A stretch of 64,000 bases of DNA from Aurelia coerulea (taxonomy: Eukaryota; Cnidaria; Scyphozoa; Semaeostomeae; Ulmaridae), in contig CM076948.1 in the NCBI GenBank assembly GCA_039566865.1, positions 23,323,001 to 23,387,000 on the forward strand, in the 5' to 3' direction. This document shows positions 50,440 to 62,138 of the stretch, piece after piece; position 1 is the stretch's first letter, and each line of letters opens with the position of its first letter. The notes beneath the pieces are model-generated. The model was given only the letters and a program-made list of their open reading frames with translations. It did not search any database and was not told the origin of the DNA. The translations under genes were made by a program, and so were the position numbers.

Positions 50440-51582
50440 CGTTTAAACTGCTCTAAAACGAAACTATTCTGTAGATAGGAAGATGGAGCAGGAAGAATGT
50501 AAATGGGAGGTTGATCCGTTGCACTATTGTTAAGGATAAAAAGGCTTCTTCCTTACCAAAAACTAACCTGCAAGCAGCCTCAATCTCGCAACGCCATTCC
50601 TCAAAGAGAGGCTGCATGGAGGCTACAACAGCACCAGGCCAACGTTATTTACCACATGCAAATCTATTTGTTAAACAAGTTGTGATTTGAGAAGTTTTAC
50701 ATGTGGTACGTTTCCGAAATAAATAATTAATTTTAGTGAACCTATTGTCAGTTAGGTGCACCCATTGTCAGGTGGTTTCATTGATTCATTATGGCTGAGC
50801 AAGATCTGAAATCGCTATTCTCAGGAACGATGGTGAATAAATTTGAATAATGAATGCATCGGCGAGTTATTTCGTTTGTTCAAAATCTTGACCAGTGCTC
50901 TATTCATGGCGACATGTACTGGTATCCATTTGGAGTGCTCACTGTACCCGCAAATAGCATTTATTATAAGAATTTCAATCGCAAAAATCCCATTTAAAGA
51001 CTGGCCCTGTGCGTCCAATGGCTTAGCGTTTCCTACTGTGTCTACTCGCCTCCTCTCCATACTGAGGCTAACTGCAATAGCCTTTTAGTTATGCTCCAAA
51101 AATGGTCTGTCTCGAACGATAGTTCTGTACATTTAGTAGAGTTGTCAACTATGCACATATGCACAACAATGACAGAGACCTAAACACCATTTAATTGAGT
51201 TTGGTATGAAAATTTATGAAAATAACACTCGATCCAGACACTCTTCTAGAATAGCTAAAAAGCCTAGTGAATACAGTCTACTGGAAATGTTTCTTCCCGC
51301 ATCCGTGATCTGCGGGAATTCAGCAGAGAGGTCGGTGGTACAACTAGAAAATTGTTACTCTTTGTATAAATGTCACCATTCTAAAATGTTTACAAGAAGA
51401 CCAAGAAGAATTGTTTATGTTTGATCCAGTCTTGTGTCAAACCATGAGCTGAATAGGAGACATAATGATTTGAATTTGCAATTACCATATAATGGGAACT
51501 TACCAGAATTCTTCTTTGTCGTTTTCTAATCTTGCAATTACTGTCTGAATCTTATTGTCAAGCCTTTACAACCGATTACAGA
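50440..51582. other. Unassigned DNA
   Basis: ORFs at 50843-51088 (either strand) and 51206-51424 lack recognisable domains or splice context. No clear repeat. Confidence 0.35.
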
Positions 51583-51727
51583 TTTTGCTTGCGGAGGAGC
51601 GAACTTTCATTCAGAAACCATTGATGAAGAATGGCGGTTGAGCTGTGATGCTGACTGTGTTGGCTTGGAAAATGCGATTCAAACAGTAATTGAGAGATTA
51701 GGAAACGACGAAGAAGAACTTGAGTAA
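51583..51727 (+). CDS. Possible terminal exon of an unknown gene
   Basis: After an acceptor-like ATTACAG (ending about 51582) the plus strand reads DFACGGANFHSETIDEEW, then LSCDADCVGLENAIQTVIE and GNDEEELE, to a TAA stop at 51725-51727. The composition looks protein-coding (balanced charges, cysteine pairs, acidic end), unlike the shadow frames nearby. I do not recognise the family and found no matching upstream exon. Could be chance. Confidence 0.25.
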
Positions 51728-53116
51728 ATTGTCATTATATCTTAACAGCGGAATGAGTTAACTATGTGGTCAAATTACGATGAGAGTAGCTTAGGCAATA
51801 TCCAAATCACTCATTTTGTCTCCTGGTGCTCATGGTCAAACGCGTTGTTTAAATTGACATCTACTATCGTTGAATCGAAACATCAAGATCTAAATTAAAT
51901 TTTTCACAAATATATTTCATCCTGAAAATAAAACCTTCATTGTCGAATTTGGGGGGTTCTAACTAGAAAGTTTTAATTTATCATCGATCAATAACCAGGC
52001 CTACTTTCCTAACGAAATTCTCTATCTTACGATTAAAACTATTGTCTCAAATTAGATGTCACGCAAAAAGGACCGCGAATAACAACAATTGAAGAGTTTT
52101 GCAAAGGAGTTTTGCGTCAAAATCGTCTCATAAGAGAAAAGACGTAGTTTGTGATTCATTATCCGTACTAACTTCTTCCCAATTCTCAAGTCAACGAGAA
52201 TTTTCGGGGGTTAAATTCTATTCTGAATTGGGAGCTTTAAAAAACTAAAGATTCGATCGCTAAAGCATGCGAAAAACCTGGTTTCTATTGGAATAAAAAC
52301 GTATTAGCATTTGAAGAACGCATTTTCTAAACTCGTTTTAAACGCATTTTTAGTGCGTTATGATCGCTTCAAAATGGAACCAAAGCTGTTTGATTCCATC
52401 CAAAAATGAAAATGCGCTAGGACATCCTCAAACGCACCGAAAACATCTTAAATTGATGTGATTTCACTATTAAAGCTGATATGCTCCGTTCGCGTTACCA
52501 TTTTTAGGTAGCACCTGTTACCGACAGATAACCTCTAGCTTATTTTCAGCGGCTTTTCCGAAGCGAGTTCAATTTAGAAAGTAAAATCGATTTCAAAACT
52601 TTTTGAATCCCCAGATACTTTAAGTATTACCTTTGAAACATTCAAGTCGAGAAAGTCAGGTGCATTCATATAAAAATTTCAGAAAAGAAAGCAAAGAAAA
52701 TTTCTTTCTGCATCAAGAGCACAGCAGCGATTCATCGCATGTTTTCAAAGTGTCTCTCATGAGAGCAACGAGCAACTTTAGAGCAACCAACTGCTGCCCA
52801 AAAAGGCTGGAGAGCTTTGCCAGGTCGAAAGAATTATTGATGCACCTGATGACCTGATGCACAGCACAATCCTTTTTGCAAATAAAGCGTCCTGCTGCTG
52901 TTTGGCTGTGTTTTGCAAAAAGACGTGGTCAGTCAGGGACAAGTCGGAAACTAGGGCGAATATCTATCACTGCAAAAATAATGTTTGATGGTATTATTTG
53001 GACGTTCTTTGAAGAAGTCACAAATATCCTTTGCCTTTCAAAATAAGGCCTTTTCAAGAATTTACCTGAGTCACCCGAGTTTTCGTTCTGGCTCTGAAAA
53101 AACGAAAACTCAGGCA
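51728..53116. other. Unassigned DNA
   Basis: A partial GTCTGTCTC-family end (TTGTCTCAAATTAGATGTCACGC) lies near 52030. Otherwise nothing is recognised. Confidence 0.35.
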
Positions 53117-53125
53117 GCAGCTAGG

Positions 53126-53646
53126 AGCATAGTTTCCAAATCTTTAACTCGGCGTAAAAAGGTGGGTGCAAAATTCTTTGATCTATTTCTTCCGACTGAG
53201 TGGCTCGAAACAAACTTCAGTTGTACTTATCTTTAATTCTACCGTTGGACTTTTCAAATCTTTTCAGTATTATTCGAAATTTCAGCGTATGTTACGTTTT
53301 AACTCATTTGAGGGTGTGATGTCATCAAATTTCTAAATCATAAAGTCATAAACTTTTGCTTGATATAATATTGTAAACATCCATAAAGTATGGTTTTCTT
53401 CGAAATTATTTCACGTTGATTCAAACAGTTTAGAAATTTCGATAGTTTCAAGTTTTTTTTGAAAATTTTTCTTGAATTCTTGAAAAAGTAGAAAAATCTC
53501 TAATTCTGAAAATATTGAAGAATTCAGAAAAGTCCAACGGTAGAATAGAGAAGTAGCTAAAGTGTCTTTGAAGTCTTTCAGTTCAAAGAAATAAAATAAG
53601 TAACTGAATTTTACACCAGCCTTTTTAAAGATTTGGAACCTATGCT
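53126..53646. mobile_element. AGCATAGGTTCC MITE copy 4, 9-bp target duplication, reversed
   Basis: 521 bp in the opposite orientation to copy 2. Flanks GCAGCTAGG (53117-53125) and GCAGCTCGG (53647-53655) match at 8 of 9. The ORF at 52985-53236 runs across its edge and is not a gene. Confidence 0.88.
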
Positions 53647-53954
53647 GCAGCTCGGACAAAAGTAAATGTTTTACAACATTAAATTCTGGCAATGAACCGG
53701 TACAATGTAAAAGTGGTCCACGAGATGAACTCTACGCTTCATTTCGCCAAATATTGATCCCATTTGCACTGTTCCTGCTTTTATTCCTTTCATCGATTGC
53801 AAGATCTTGCTCAGGAGCAATGCAAACGCTCTTGGACCCTAACAACTTTGTAACAGATCAAAACTGTACCGCTTTGGATCCGTAACAAACATGTAACGGA
53901 TCAGCTTCTCGCTTAGACAGTTCCTGCTAATTATTAGTAATTGTGTTCCTGCTA

Positions 53955-54569
53955 CCGGGCGAGTCAATAAAAAGAATCCCCCATTGAAAAGGTCACGGCT
54001 CTCTGGATATCAAGACGATGGTATCATCGGCAAATATATAGTTTAATGGTAGACATGTTCAAAACCATTTTAGAATTTATCTGGCTGACATCGGCCACTC
54101 CGTTCTGAAATCATGAGGGATTTTCCCGAGAAAGTCTCTTCAAGAAAACATCAAAGCGTGCCCAAAATCATGAACAAATTTCCCTAACATTTCTGCCGTA
54201 CACACGGGGGGCATTACAGCAATGGCTTCTGTACGCTTTAGCACGTGCTATCCTCTTGGGAGGATGAACAAGTCTTCCATTCTCCCAAGAGAACAAAATA
54301 CACGAATACATGCGAGTGTCATCATTTTTAGGGAGGAAAACCAAGGAAAATTTGCTCATTGATTCACTCGTTTTTGCAGGTTTTTGGAAGGGGCTCTCTG
54401 CAGAAAACCTCCCATATCCACGGGAAGGAATGGCCGATTAAAGCCGGGTAAAATACTGAGCGTAATTGAACATATTGGCAATAAAACAAGAAGTTCTCAA
54501 TAATATTGCTTTTATATTAAGGGAGCAGTGGCCTTCCAAACGGGGATTCTTTTTTTTTAATTCACCCGG
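53955..54569. mobile_element. CCGGGTGAGTCA MITE copy 2
   Basis: CCGGGCGAGTCAATAAAAAG to TTTTTTTTAATTCACCCGG with TA on both sides. The interior matches 31569-32421 and 60734-61353. Confidence 0.75.
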
Positions 54570-56812
54570 TATCTATAGACAGGTTTTGTTCCGGAGCAGT
54601 GCAAATGCTCTTGGACACTGACAACTTTGTGACGAATCAAAACTGTACTAGTTGAGTGTAAATCGTTTGAGGAGATAATAATCTGTGACATGTTACCCCA
54701 TGTTACCCTGCATTTCAAATTATGTGTGGCGCCACCCCTAGAATCATATAGAACTGTGTACTGTGAGAAAGAAAAGTGCTCTTGAGAGTGGCGCGCTACA
54801 ATCGAACTTCTTCACAGTCGGTTTATGTGAACTTAGCAATGTTGATGATTAAAAAGATTAGTCATGACTATTCTAAAAAGGTTATGAGCATATCGAGTAG
54901 CAAATGGAAAATTAGCGAGCGTACCAATGACTGGTTGCTCACTGGTGCGTATTCCCATGTTGTATTCTCTTTAAATTTTATGCCCATAAATAATAAATTA
55001 AATTTTCAAAATAGCACACCAGCGAGCCGATCACTCCTGAACTATATGTTACATTTCAGACCGCGCTATTAGTTAGATTTGCTGTGATATACTTTGCATT
55101 TATCTACTTTGCTCGGTCTTTTCACGCCGTTGAAACGAAGCTTTAATCTTCCTCGGCCTAACAAACCAAAGCATCACAAAACAAGAAGAGAATTGCTGCT
55201 TCCAGCACAAGAAAGCGTGTAAGTATTCCTTGATTTGTTTGTTACTGCTATCAATCATTCATTGCACTGTTTCGAACTATTTCGGCGATAAAACGATAAG
55301 CTTTGCTCAGGCCAGCAAACATTTATCCTCGAAAGAAAAGAAATCTCCGCTAGTTTAATTTCATCGGATGGCATCCATGATGTTTGGATATGGTACTGCA
55401 AAGCGAATCCGCACATCCTTTCCTTTTGATTTTAGCGGACAATGGCCTACTCGATTCAAATCAACACATCCATAATTTGCTTTTTAAATAGAAATGTTGT
55501 CTGATATTTATCAAGTCATGGTTGCATGTATCTTCAGAAGTCTTCTAAGTACGTTGGGAATTTTCCGCAAAAAATATCTTCCAATATTTGTATTTGTTCG
55601 TTGTGGCAAAAGTGAAATTAAGAGTGGGTTGAAACCAAACGACCCTCAAGCTACGAGTTTCAGCAATCGTATACACTAATTAACCTTGGTTGTTGGCAAT
55701 TACGAAATATAGAAAAGTAGATTCACATTTAAGCTTATCAGAAAATTTGCCGAAAACTTCACAATATATAGCATATGGGTCCGTGATAATATTTCAAATG
55801 GTCTCGAAGGCCTATTCTGGCGAACTTTTGGGGCAAGTTTTTGTGAGTATGGATGTCCCTTTTAAAGTAAATGTCAGTTATCACAAATCTATTTCAAGCA
55901 AAATAACTCAACGAGTCGATAAAGCAAAATGAAGAAGAAACAATGAGAAACTAATTCCTGCTGATCAACTAAAAATTTGAGAACTTAATTGCAGCAGAGC
56001 GCTCCTTGGAGTCCAACAATGTTGTTTGTTTTGGCCGGTTTTGGCCTAAAAAACTAGGCATTTGCCATGCTCAGAAAGAGGAAACCATGTTCTTCGAAAT
56101 CATCAAAGCTGTTTGGAAATAAATTTCATATGTTTTAGGATTTAGCAATTTGAACGTAAGGGCTTTCTGAAGAATTTATACCTGTCTATCAAAAATGCAT
56201 CTAACACAAACTGGCGACGACCATCTTGTTTGGTGAAAATTAAAGTAACGTGATTTACACTTTAAAATTCTCAAATAAGAGTAAGCTTTCAGTACTTTTA
56301 AGTCGATTTCCATATCGGTGGTTTAGAGTTAGCCCCATCTTTTTCGACCCAGCTAAAACCTTCGCTTAATTAGGCGGACGATCATTTTTGTTGTAAAATT
56401 TGGGTCAAAACGCCTTCATTGCGAACAAGCTTTTAACAACATGAAAGGGACAGTTTTTTGGTGGGGCAAACCATTCCAAGTTCCAATAAATATTTGTCAG
56501 AAATTTACCGGAACGATATTAGAATTTCTCTAAGAAATTAGAAGCTTCTTACTACAATTTAGAATTTCGTTTCTGTAATGAGGTCTTTGAGATTTCTCTT
56601 CATAAATAGATCCATTATAAATTCATAACTATCTTCTTTCGACATTTCGTCTGAATTGTTTCCAAGTAATTTTGGAAATACTTTACAAATATTTCCACCA
56701 TTAAAGATTTTCGACGGAAAACATGTTCGAAGCTATACAAAACTGTAAGTTTGGTTTTATGGGGTTTCATGTTTATGCTCGTGAATGGGCTTTTTAGATG
56801 ACATTAAACTCT
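54570..56812. other. Unassigned DNA without clear repeats
   Basis: About 2.2 kb. Open frames at 54776-55072, 55494-55679 and 55690-55932 have no recognisable domain or splice context. Nothing supportable. Confidence 0.35.
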
Positions 56813-58000
56813 ACTGGATGTCTCAAAAAACTGTTCCCTACTTGGGTGGTTGCTGCGGAGGAACTGAATGCTCCATTGTTCCATTCTCGATACATTTTCA
56901 CAGGATAGGCTTCTACTAAGAGTTTGATACCTAGTTTTCGCCAATCAGACAAGTGGTAGCTGATTCATGGCATAGGAAAATCGAAAAAATGATATCGTCA
57001 AAAACAACATTCTTTTCTCTCCAAAATGCAGGGCCGTAGGTAGCATCTCAAACCATGGACACAATTTGTGTCGATCATGTCCACAATACCTGTCCTAAAT
57101 GTTACTAAATGAATAAATGTAGTTCGTTACCTTGCTTGTCTTCATTTCATGAGTATCTCTGCTCTTTTGCTTCGGCAACCATTCTTGCTTACTTTCAACG
57201 GCCTAAGGTTTGAACAGTGCCGCGCTCTGAAAGTTATCGCCTGAGAACTAGTGCCCAGATCGTCGCAGCCCTCGAACGACGCAGAGATACTCATGAAATG
57301 AAGACAAGCAGGGTAACAAACTACATTTATTCATTTAGTAACATTTAGGCCAGGTATTGTTGACACGATCGACACAAATTGTGTCAACAATACCCATGCT
57401 CAAACTTGGGGAGGGGGCACAACAGTTCAAAGGCACTTTTTTCATTACGCGAAAGGGGCACTTCCTGAAAATAAAAAGGCCGCTTCTTTGTTTAGCAAAA
57501 TCTTGCAAAAAACTGGAGGCGCGTGCCCCCCCCCCCCCGGTTCTGATGGCTATGCCAAAATGCCAAAATGGAGTAAATGCTGCTGTGTTGGAATCTTTTT
57601 ACAGTTTGAAATGGGTTCACTGCATTGTTTCGCGATAACAGAAAAGCATTGAGCCATTTTCAAATGGAGAAAAAGAGCAAACACACTGCCAGAACCCTTT
57701 CTCTCAAACTTTACGTGATTTTGACTGATTTTACATTGTTGGAGAACAAAGAACGTGCAATTTTGAAACACAGATTTTTTCGACTTTTGCCATAAATCTG
57801 CAACCATTTGAACTATTGGCTAAAACAAGATCTGAAACATGCTGAAACTTATGTAATGAGTCTAGTATCAAACCCTAAGTTCAAACATATCCTGTGCAAA
57901 CCTGTGCAAGTACAACTGTATCAACAACGGAACAATAGGACGTACAGCTCCTTCGCAGCAGCTACACAAATGGGGCAAAATTTTAGGGACATCCTGCGGA
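56813..58000. mobile_element. Diverged TGTCCC-type MITE split by a nested hairpin
   Basis: CTGGATGTCTCAAAAAACTG at the left and AAAATTTTAGGGACATCCTG at the right are inverted, with GTTGCTGCGGAGGA and TCCTTCGCAGCAGC just inside. Most of the extra length is the nested element at 57053-57384 and following C-run DNA. Confidence 0.55.
57053..57384. mobile_element. Nested hairpin MITE GACACAATTTGTGTCGATCA
   Basis: Left (GACACAATTTGTGTCGATCA..TAAATGAATAAATGTAGTT) and right (ACTACATTTATTCATTTAG..GATCGACACAAATTGTGTC) arms of about 105 bp are inverted, enclosing about 120 bp. Confidence 0.75.
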
Positions 58001-58377
58001 GTTTAATTTTTATGTCATCCGAGAGACGCTACTTGCAAGCCTAAACATTAAAACAAATTACAGTTCTGTAGAGCTTTAAACATTTTTTCTTTGGAAAATC
58101 TTTGGCGCAAATGCTATTCGTCTCGAGCTCAAAACAAAACCAAAGATGTAAAAAAGTAGGTCGCACATCGGTTGGAGAGCCTTAAATGGAGAACCATCAT
58201 GGAGAACCATCACACAAATTGTGCTGATATTTTCTGGACACAAAAAATTTCATCTCAGCCGTTTGCTCATGCTCAAGGTTGAGTAAACTCGCTTCGCGTG
58301 AAAAGATTTCGTTCAGTGGAAATTGGAAATCCACAACGAACGATTTCCCTTAGCGTGTTTGCTCATCAGTGAGTAGA
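58001..58377. other. Unassigned DNA
   Basis: No gene or clear repeat recognised. Confidence 0.35.
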
Positions 58378-59000
58378 TTTTTTTCTATTCCATTAAGAAT
58401 TTACAACAACATTAGTAATTACAATAGCTACAAGCTACGCTACAATACTACAGGGACGATGCCACAGGGAGCGAAATACTATGTCTACCCTGCGGCCATT
58501 CTAAAAATAATTAATAAGCTACATAAAACAACGCGCAACTGGCCAACTGCTATCATGGGTAGTTAGACACTGCTGGTGTGCTTCTATGGAGAAGAGCTGG
58601 ATAATATGTATCTGCGGGGGAAATTTTTTATAGTACTGCGGAGGAGATATCTACGGGGGAAATTTTTTATAGTACTGCGGAGGAGATATCTGCGGGGGAA
58701 ATTTTTATAGTACTGCGGACTTTCGATATCTCCTCCGCAGTACTGCAAAAAAATTTCCCCCGCAGATACATAATATCCAGCGCTCCTCTATAGAAGCACA
58801 CCAGCAGTGTCTAACTACCCATGCTGCTATTACAAATAAAAGGAATACAAACGGGAAAACTAAGGTACAAGCGAAGGTAGCTTGCAATCAAATACAATTG
58901 CAAGTGTAGGTTTGAAAGTTAGAGCCAAACATGGTAAATTTGCAAATTCGATTTTTGATTGCAAGCTGCCTTAAGACATTACATAATTACAAACGAAGAC
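58378..59000 (-). mobile_element. LINE 3' tail on the minus strand, split by a MITE
   Basis: CTACAATACTACAGGGACGA..GGGAGCGAAATACTATGTCTACCC is the complement of the LINE 3' UTR end seen at 7740-7800. The same UTR appears to resume after 58823. Confidence 0.6.
58554..58823. mobile_element. CATGGGTAGTTAG MITE with 39-bp internal repeats and 7-bp duplication
   Basis: Starts CATGGGTAGTTAGACACTGC and ends GCAGTGTCTAACTACCCATG, flanked by CTGCTAT at 58547-58553 and 58824-58830. Inside are three direct 39-bp repeats (58611-58649, 58650-58688, 58689-about 58720; TCTGCGGGGGAAATTTTTTA..GCGGAGGAGATA) opposed by one inverted copy in the right arm. Confidence 0.85.
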
Positions 59001-59278
59001 AACTGCTAAAAAACAAACACATAAAGTGAGTAGTTGCTAAGTATCATACAGATACAGATTTAAACAAAAATAAAATTAGATAATTATATTGTTTGATGTT
59101 AGGCAGTCAAGATGAAATTTGATGCAACAATTGTGTATCACTATTTGTATGGATATCAACCAATGAGATTGGCAAGTCAAGATGAAATCAACTCTTGCAA
59201 TATTTCAGGTATCTATCCTTTGTAGTCTACAATCTAACTTTGTAAATTTAGATTACGTTTGCACTCTACTGGTAGACT

Positions 59279-59545
59279 GATTACGATGAGTCCCTTGTAT
59301 CCCTGCGGTAAACCTGGCTCAATACGTTGACCGAAGCGCCATTATCTAGTCAAAGGGCACAGGGAAACAATTATGGGACTCCAAGTCATAAGTCTACTGC
59401 ACTGGCACAATTCGAAAACGGTTAAAAATGTACCGGCAAACCTTGCTCACCACAACAGGTTGACCGAAAGGCCATCATCAAGTCAACGGGCACAAGGAAA
59501 CAAGGGACTCCACGTCATAATTCTACTGCACTGGCACAATTCGAT
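59279..59545. repeat. Tandem 129-bp duplication of a TAGACTTATGAC-type snapback arm
   Basis: GGGACTCCAAGTCATAAGTCTACTGCACTGG occurs at about 59373 and again, slightly changed, at about 59502, a spacing of 129 bp. The left end TAGACTGATTACGATGAGTC is the family terminus. Confidence 0.6.
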
Positions 59546-59737
59546 AATGGTGAAAAATATGCCGGTAGCAAAATTTTAGCTAGCGTTGACACGATATACC
59601 GACACAGTTTGAAACTGTAATAAACAAACTCGTTGCAATCCCCCCCCCCCCTCCAATAATCTGATGTCAAAGAAATGTACCTACGAAAAACCTTCATTGT
59701 CACTGGGCACGAGGGTGATCTCGAACATAATCATCTG

Positions 59738-60307
59738 CAGGGTGTCCCAAAAAAATTGTGCCCCGTTTGCATGAAGATGGCAACAAAACAGCAAATGATT
59801 CTCGCAAAAAAGTTTGCATGATCTCTTCAGGTATTCAATTAAAGTTTGCTACCATCCCCGTAAAAATCCGTTGAAAAATGATGGAGCTATGACCTTCTCG
59901 AGACCAAATTTACCTGATGACTGAAACCAGCGGTCGGCCATTTTGTCTTCTATTTTGCAGCAATAAATAGCTCCATGGATGAAATGAAACAGCAGCCTTC
60001 AATGTAATAGCTCTCGTGAAAATTCTGATAATCATTAGAGAGTTTTTAACTATTCCTTACCTCACAGGAAGCTATTTGTCACTGAAAAATGGTAAGACAA
60101 AATGGCCGACCGCTGGTTTCAGTCATCAGGCAAATTTGGTCTTCTGAAGGTCATAGCTCCATCATTTTTCAATGGATTTCTACGGGAATCACAGCAAATC
60201 TTATTTGAACATCTGAAGAGCAACATCATATAAAAGTTTGGCGAGAATATTTTGCCGTTTTGTTGCAATCTTTAGGCAAACGGGGCATACTTTTTTGGGG
60301 CACCCTG
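59738..60307. mobile_element. GGGTGTCCC MITE, 570 bp
   Basis: CAGGGTGTCCCAAAAAAATTG to ACTTTTTTGGGGCACCCTG; inner CCCCGTTTGCATGAAGATGG and CAAACGGGGCA. The flanks are TG/CA rather than TA. The interior matches 22925-23765. Confidence 0.7.
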
Positions 60308-60313
60308 CATACA

Positions 60314-60403
60314 CGATTACGCTAAAGATGGCGGCAAAGAACTTTTTACCAAGATGCAGTTCCTCGCCGCCAAAATTCCTCACCGTTATCTTTAGCGTAA
60401 TCA
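60314..60403. repeat. Short hairpin GATTACGCTAAAGATGGCGGC
   Basis: GATTACGCTAAAGATGGCGGC and CTTTAGCGTAATC with partial inner complementarity; about 90 bp. Confidence 0.55.
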
Positions 60404-60479
60404 TCTATTACAATCGATGACAGCTCCATTACTGCAAGGGATTCAGGTATCATAATCAATTTTGGTAATTTGTCAAACA

Positions 60480-61810
60480 TATCTTCCAAACCTTTAAGTT
60501 TGTCGGTGTAAAATCGATGACCTATTTCTTGAACTCCATGACTTGAAAGAAACTTCAGCCACTTTGCTTTAATTCTACCGTTGGTATTGGTCTGAAATCT
60601 TCAATATTTTCAAACTAAGAGGGTTTTCTTCTCCTTTAAGAAGTCATGAAAAATCTTGAATTAAAACCATCGTGATTTCTTAACTTTTGAGAAGAAATAA
60701 TTTCCAAGAGAAGTGTATGAATGGTTTATGATACCGGGTGAGTCAGAAAAAAGAATCCCCGTTTGAAAGGTCACGGCTCCCTGGATATCAAGACAATGAT
60801 ATCGGCAAATATGGTAGAAATGTTAAAATCTACTATGAAATTTACCTGACTGAAATCGGCTACTCCACTCTGAAATTATGAGGGATTTTCTCGAGAAATC
60901 CTCTTCAAAAAATCTTCAAAACGTGCCCTAAATCATGAACAAATTCCCCTTACATTTCTGCCCTACAATGGCCTTACAGCAATGACTTGCGGATGCTTTA
61001 GCACGTGCTATCCTCTTGAGAGGATGGACAAGTCCTCCCCCTGGTATCTATGACCTATTCAGGGGGATTCCATTCTCCCAAGAGGACAAAATACATGAAT
61101 TCATGTTAGTGTCATCAATTTTAGGAAAGAAAATTTGCTCATTGTTTTCATTTGTGTTTGCAAGTTTTTGGAAGGGGCTTTCTGCAGAAAATCACCCATA
61201 TCAACGGGAAGGAATGTCCTATTAAGGCCGGGTAAATTACTGAACCTAATTGAACATATTGGCAATAAAACAAGACAGTTTTCAATATTATTGATTTGAT
61301 ATTCATGTAGCAGTGGCCTTCTAAGCGGGGATTCTTTTTTCTGACTCACCCGGTAGTTTATGAATGTCTACAATATGGTATCAACTCATAGGCAAAATCG
61401 GCTAAGGTTTGTTTGCACCCATTTCAAGTCATGTGATCAATATCTTGATAAAACATCTTTTGATTTCTCTAACATATTTCGTGCCATGCAAAGTATGCAA
61501 TGAGTGCCAAACATAGCATAATACTAAAACTTCCCAAGAGTATGGTCACATGACATGAAATGGGTAAAACAAACGTTAGCCAATTAGGTCTATTCTTCTG
61601 ATTTCTGATTTAGAAATTTGATGACGTCACTTCCTCAAATGAGTTGAAACATCAAATATGCTGTAAATTCGAAAAATATTGAAAATTTCTTCAAAGTCCA
61701 AAGGTAGAATTATAGCAAAAAAGTTAAAGTTTCTTTCAAGCCATTCAGTTCAACGAAATAGGTTGTTAGAATTTTATATGTACATCTTCAAAAGCTTGGA
61801 ATCTATGCCT
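60480..61810. mobile_element. Diverged AGCATAGGTTCC-type MITE split by a nested TA element
   Basis: CTTCCAAACCTTTAAGTTTG..GACCTATTTCTTGAACTCC at the left and TTTCAAGCCATTCAGTTCAACG..AAGCTTGGAATCTATG at the right are family arms. A TA-flanked element occupies 60734-61353. Confidence 0.6.
60734..61353. mobile_element. CCGGGTGAGTCA MITE copy 3 (nested)
   Basis: CCGGGTGAGTCAGAAAAAAG to CTTTTTTCTGACTCACCCGG, 620 bp, TA on both sides. Its host is the older MITE at 60480-61810. Confidence 0.82.
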
Positions 61811-61866
61811 TATATGGGAAGCCCCATAATATCTGCAGAGACATAACTGGACTTTTCACGTTTCAG

Positions 61867-62138
61867 CTACAAACAACAACCATTTACAAAAACCGGACGG
61901 AATAACTTTCATCCAGGAATCAAAAGAAGAAGCTATGCATTCCGAAGAAATGAAAGTGCCGAGGAAGATCCGACCGCCTGATGGTATCGCATTGTGCGCA
62001 TCAAGCATCCCCGGAGCAAAGTACGGTGTCTGTGCAGTGAAGGATATTCAGGCTGGAACATGGTTCGGACCATTCGAAGGGAAATTGGTGCGGACGAATG
62101 AAAGTATTGGTGGTGTACTTTCTGAATATATGTGGGAG
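61867..62138 (+). CDS. PRDM9: PRDM9-like exon 1 seen
   Basis: Acceptor CGTTTCAG, donor GTATGT after GAG. Encodes a linker ([19 protein letters not shown]) and the first half of the PR/SET fold through [10 protein letters not shown]. Methionines at 61935 and 61953 are internal, not starts, because the frame is open back to the acceptor. Confidence 0.9.

Noticed and set aside
50843..51088. Overlapping 80-codon frames on both strands
   Set aside because: Neither has a domain, splice context or conserved motif; mutual antisense openness suggests composition.
54776..55932. Several 60-100 codon plus-strand frames
   Set aside because: No recognisable domain, no consistent splice sites and no conserved motif.
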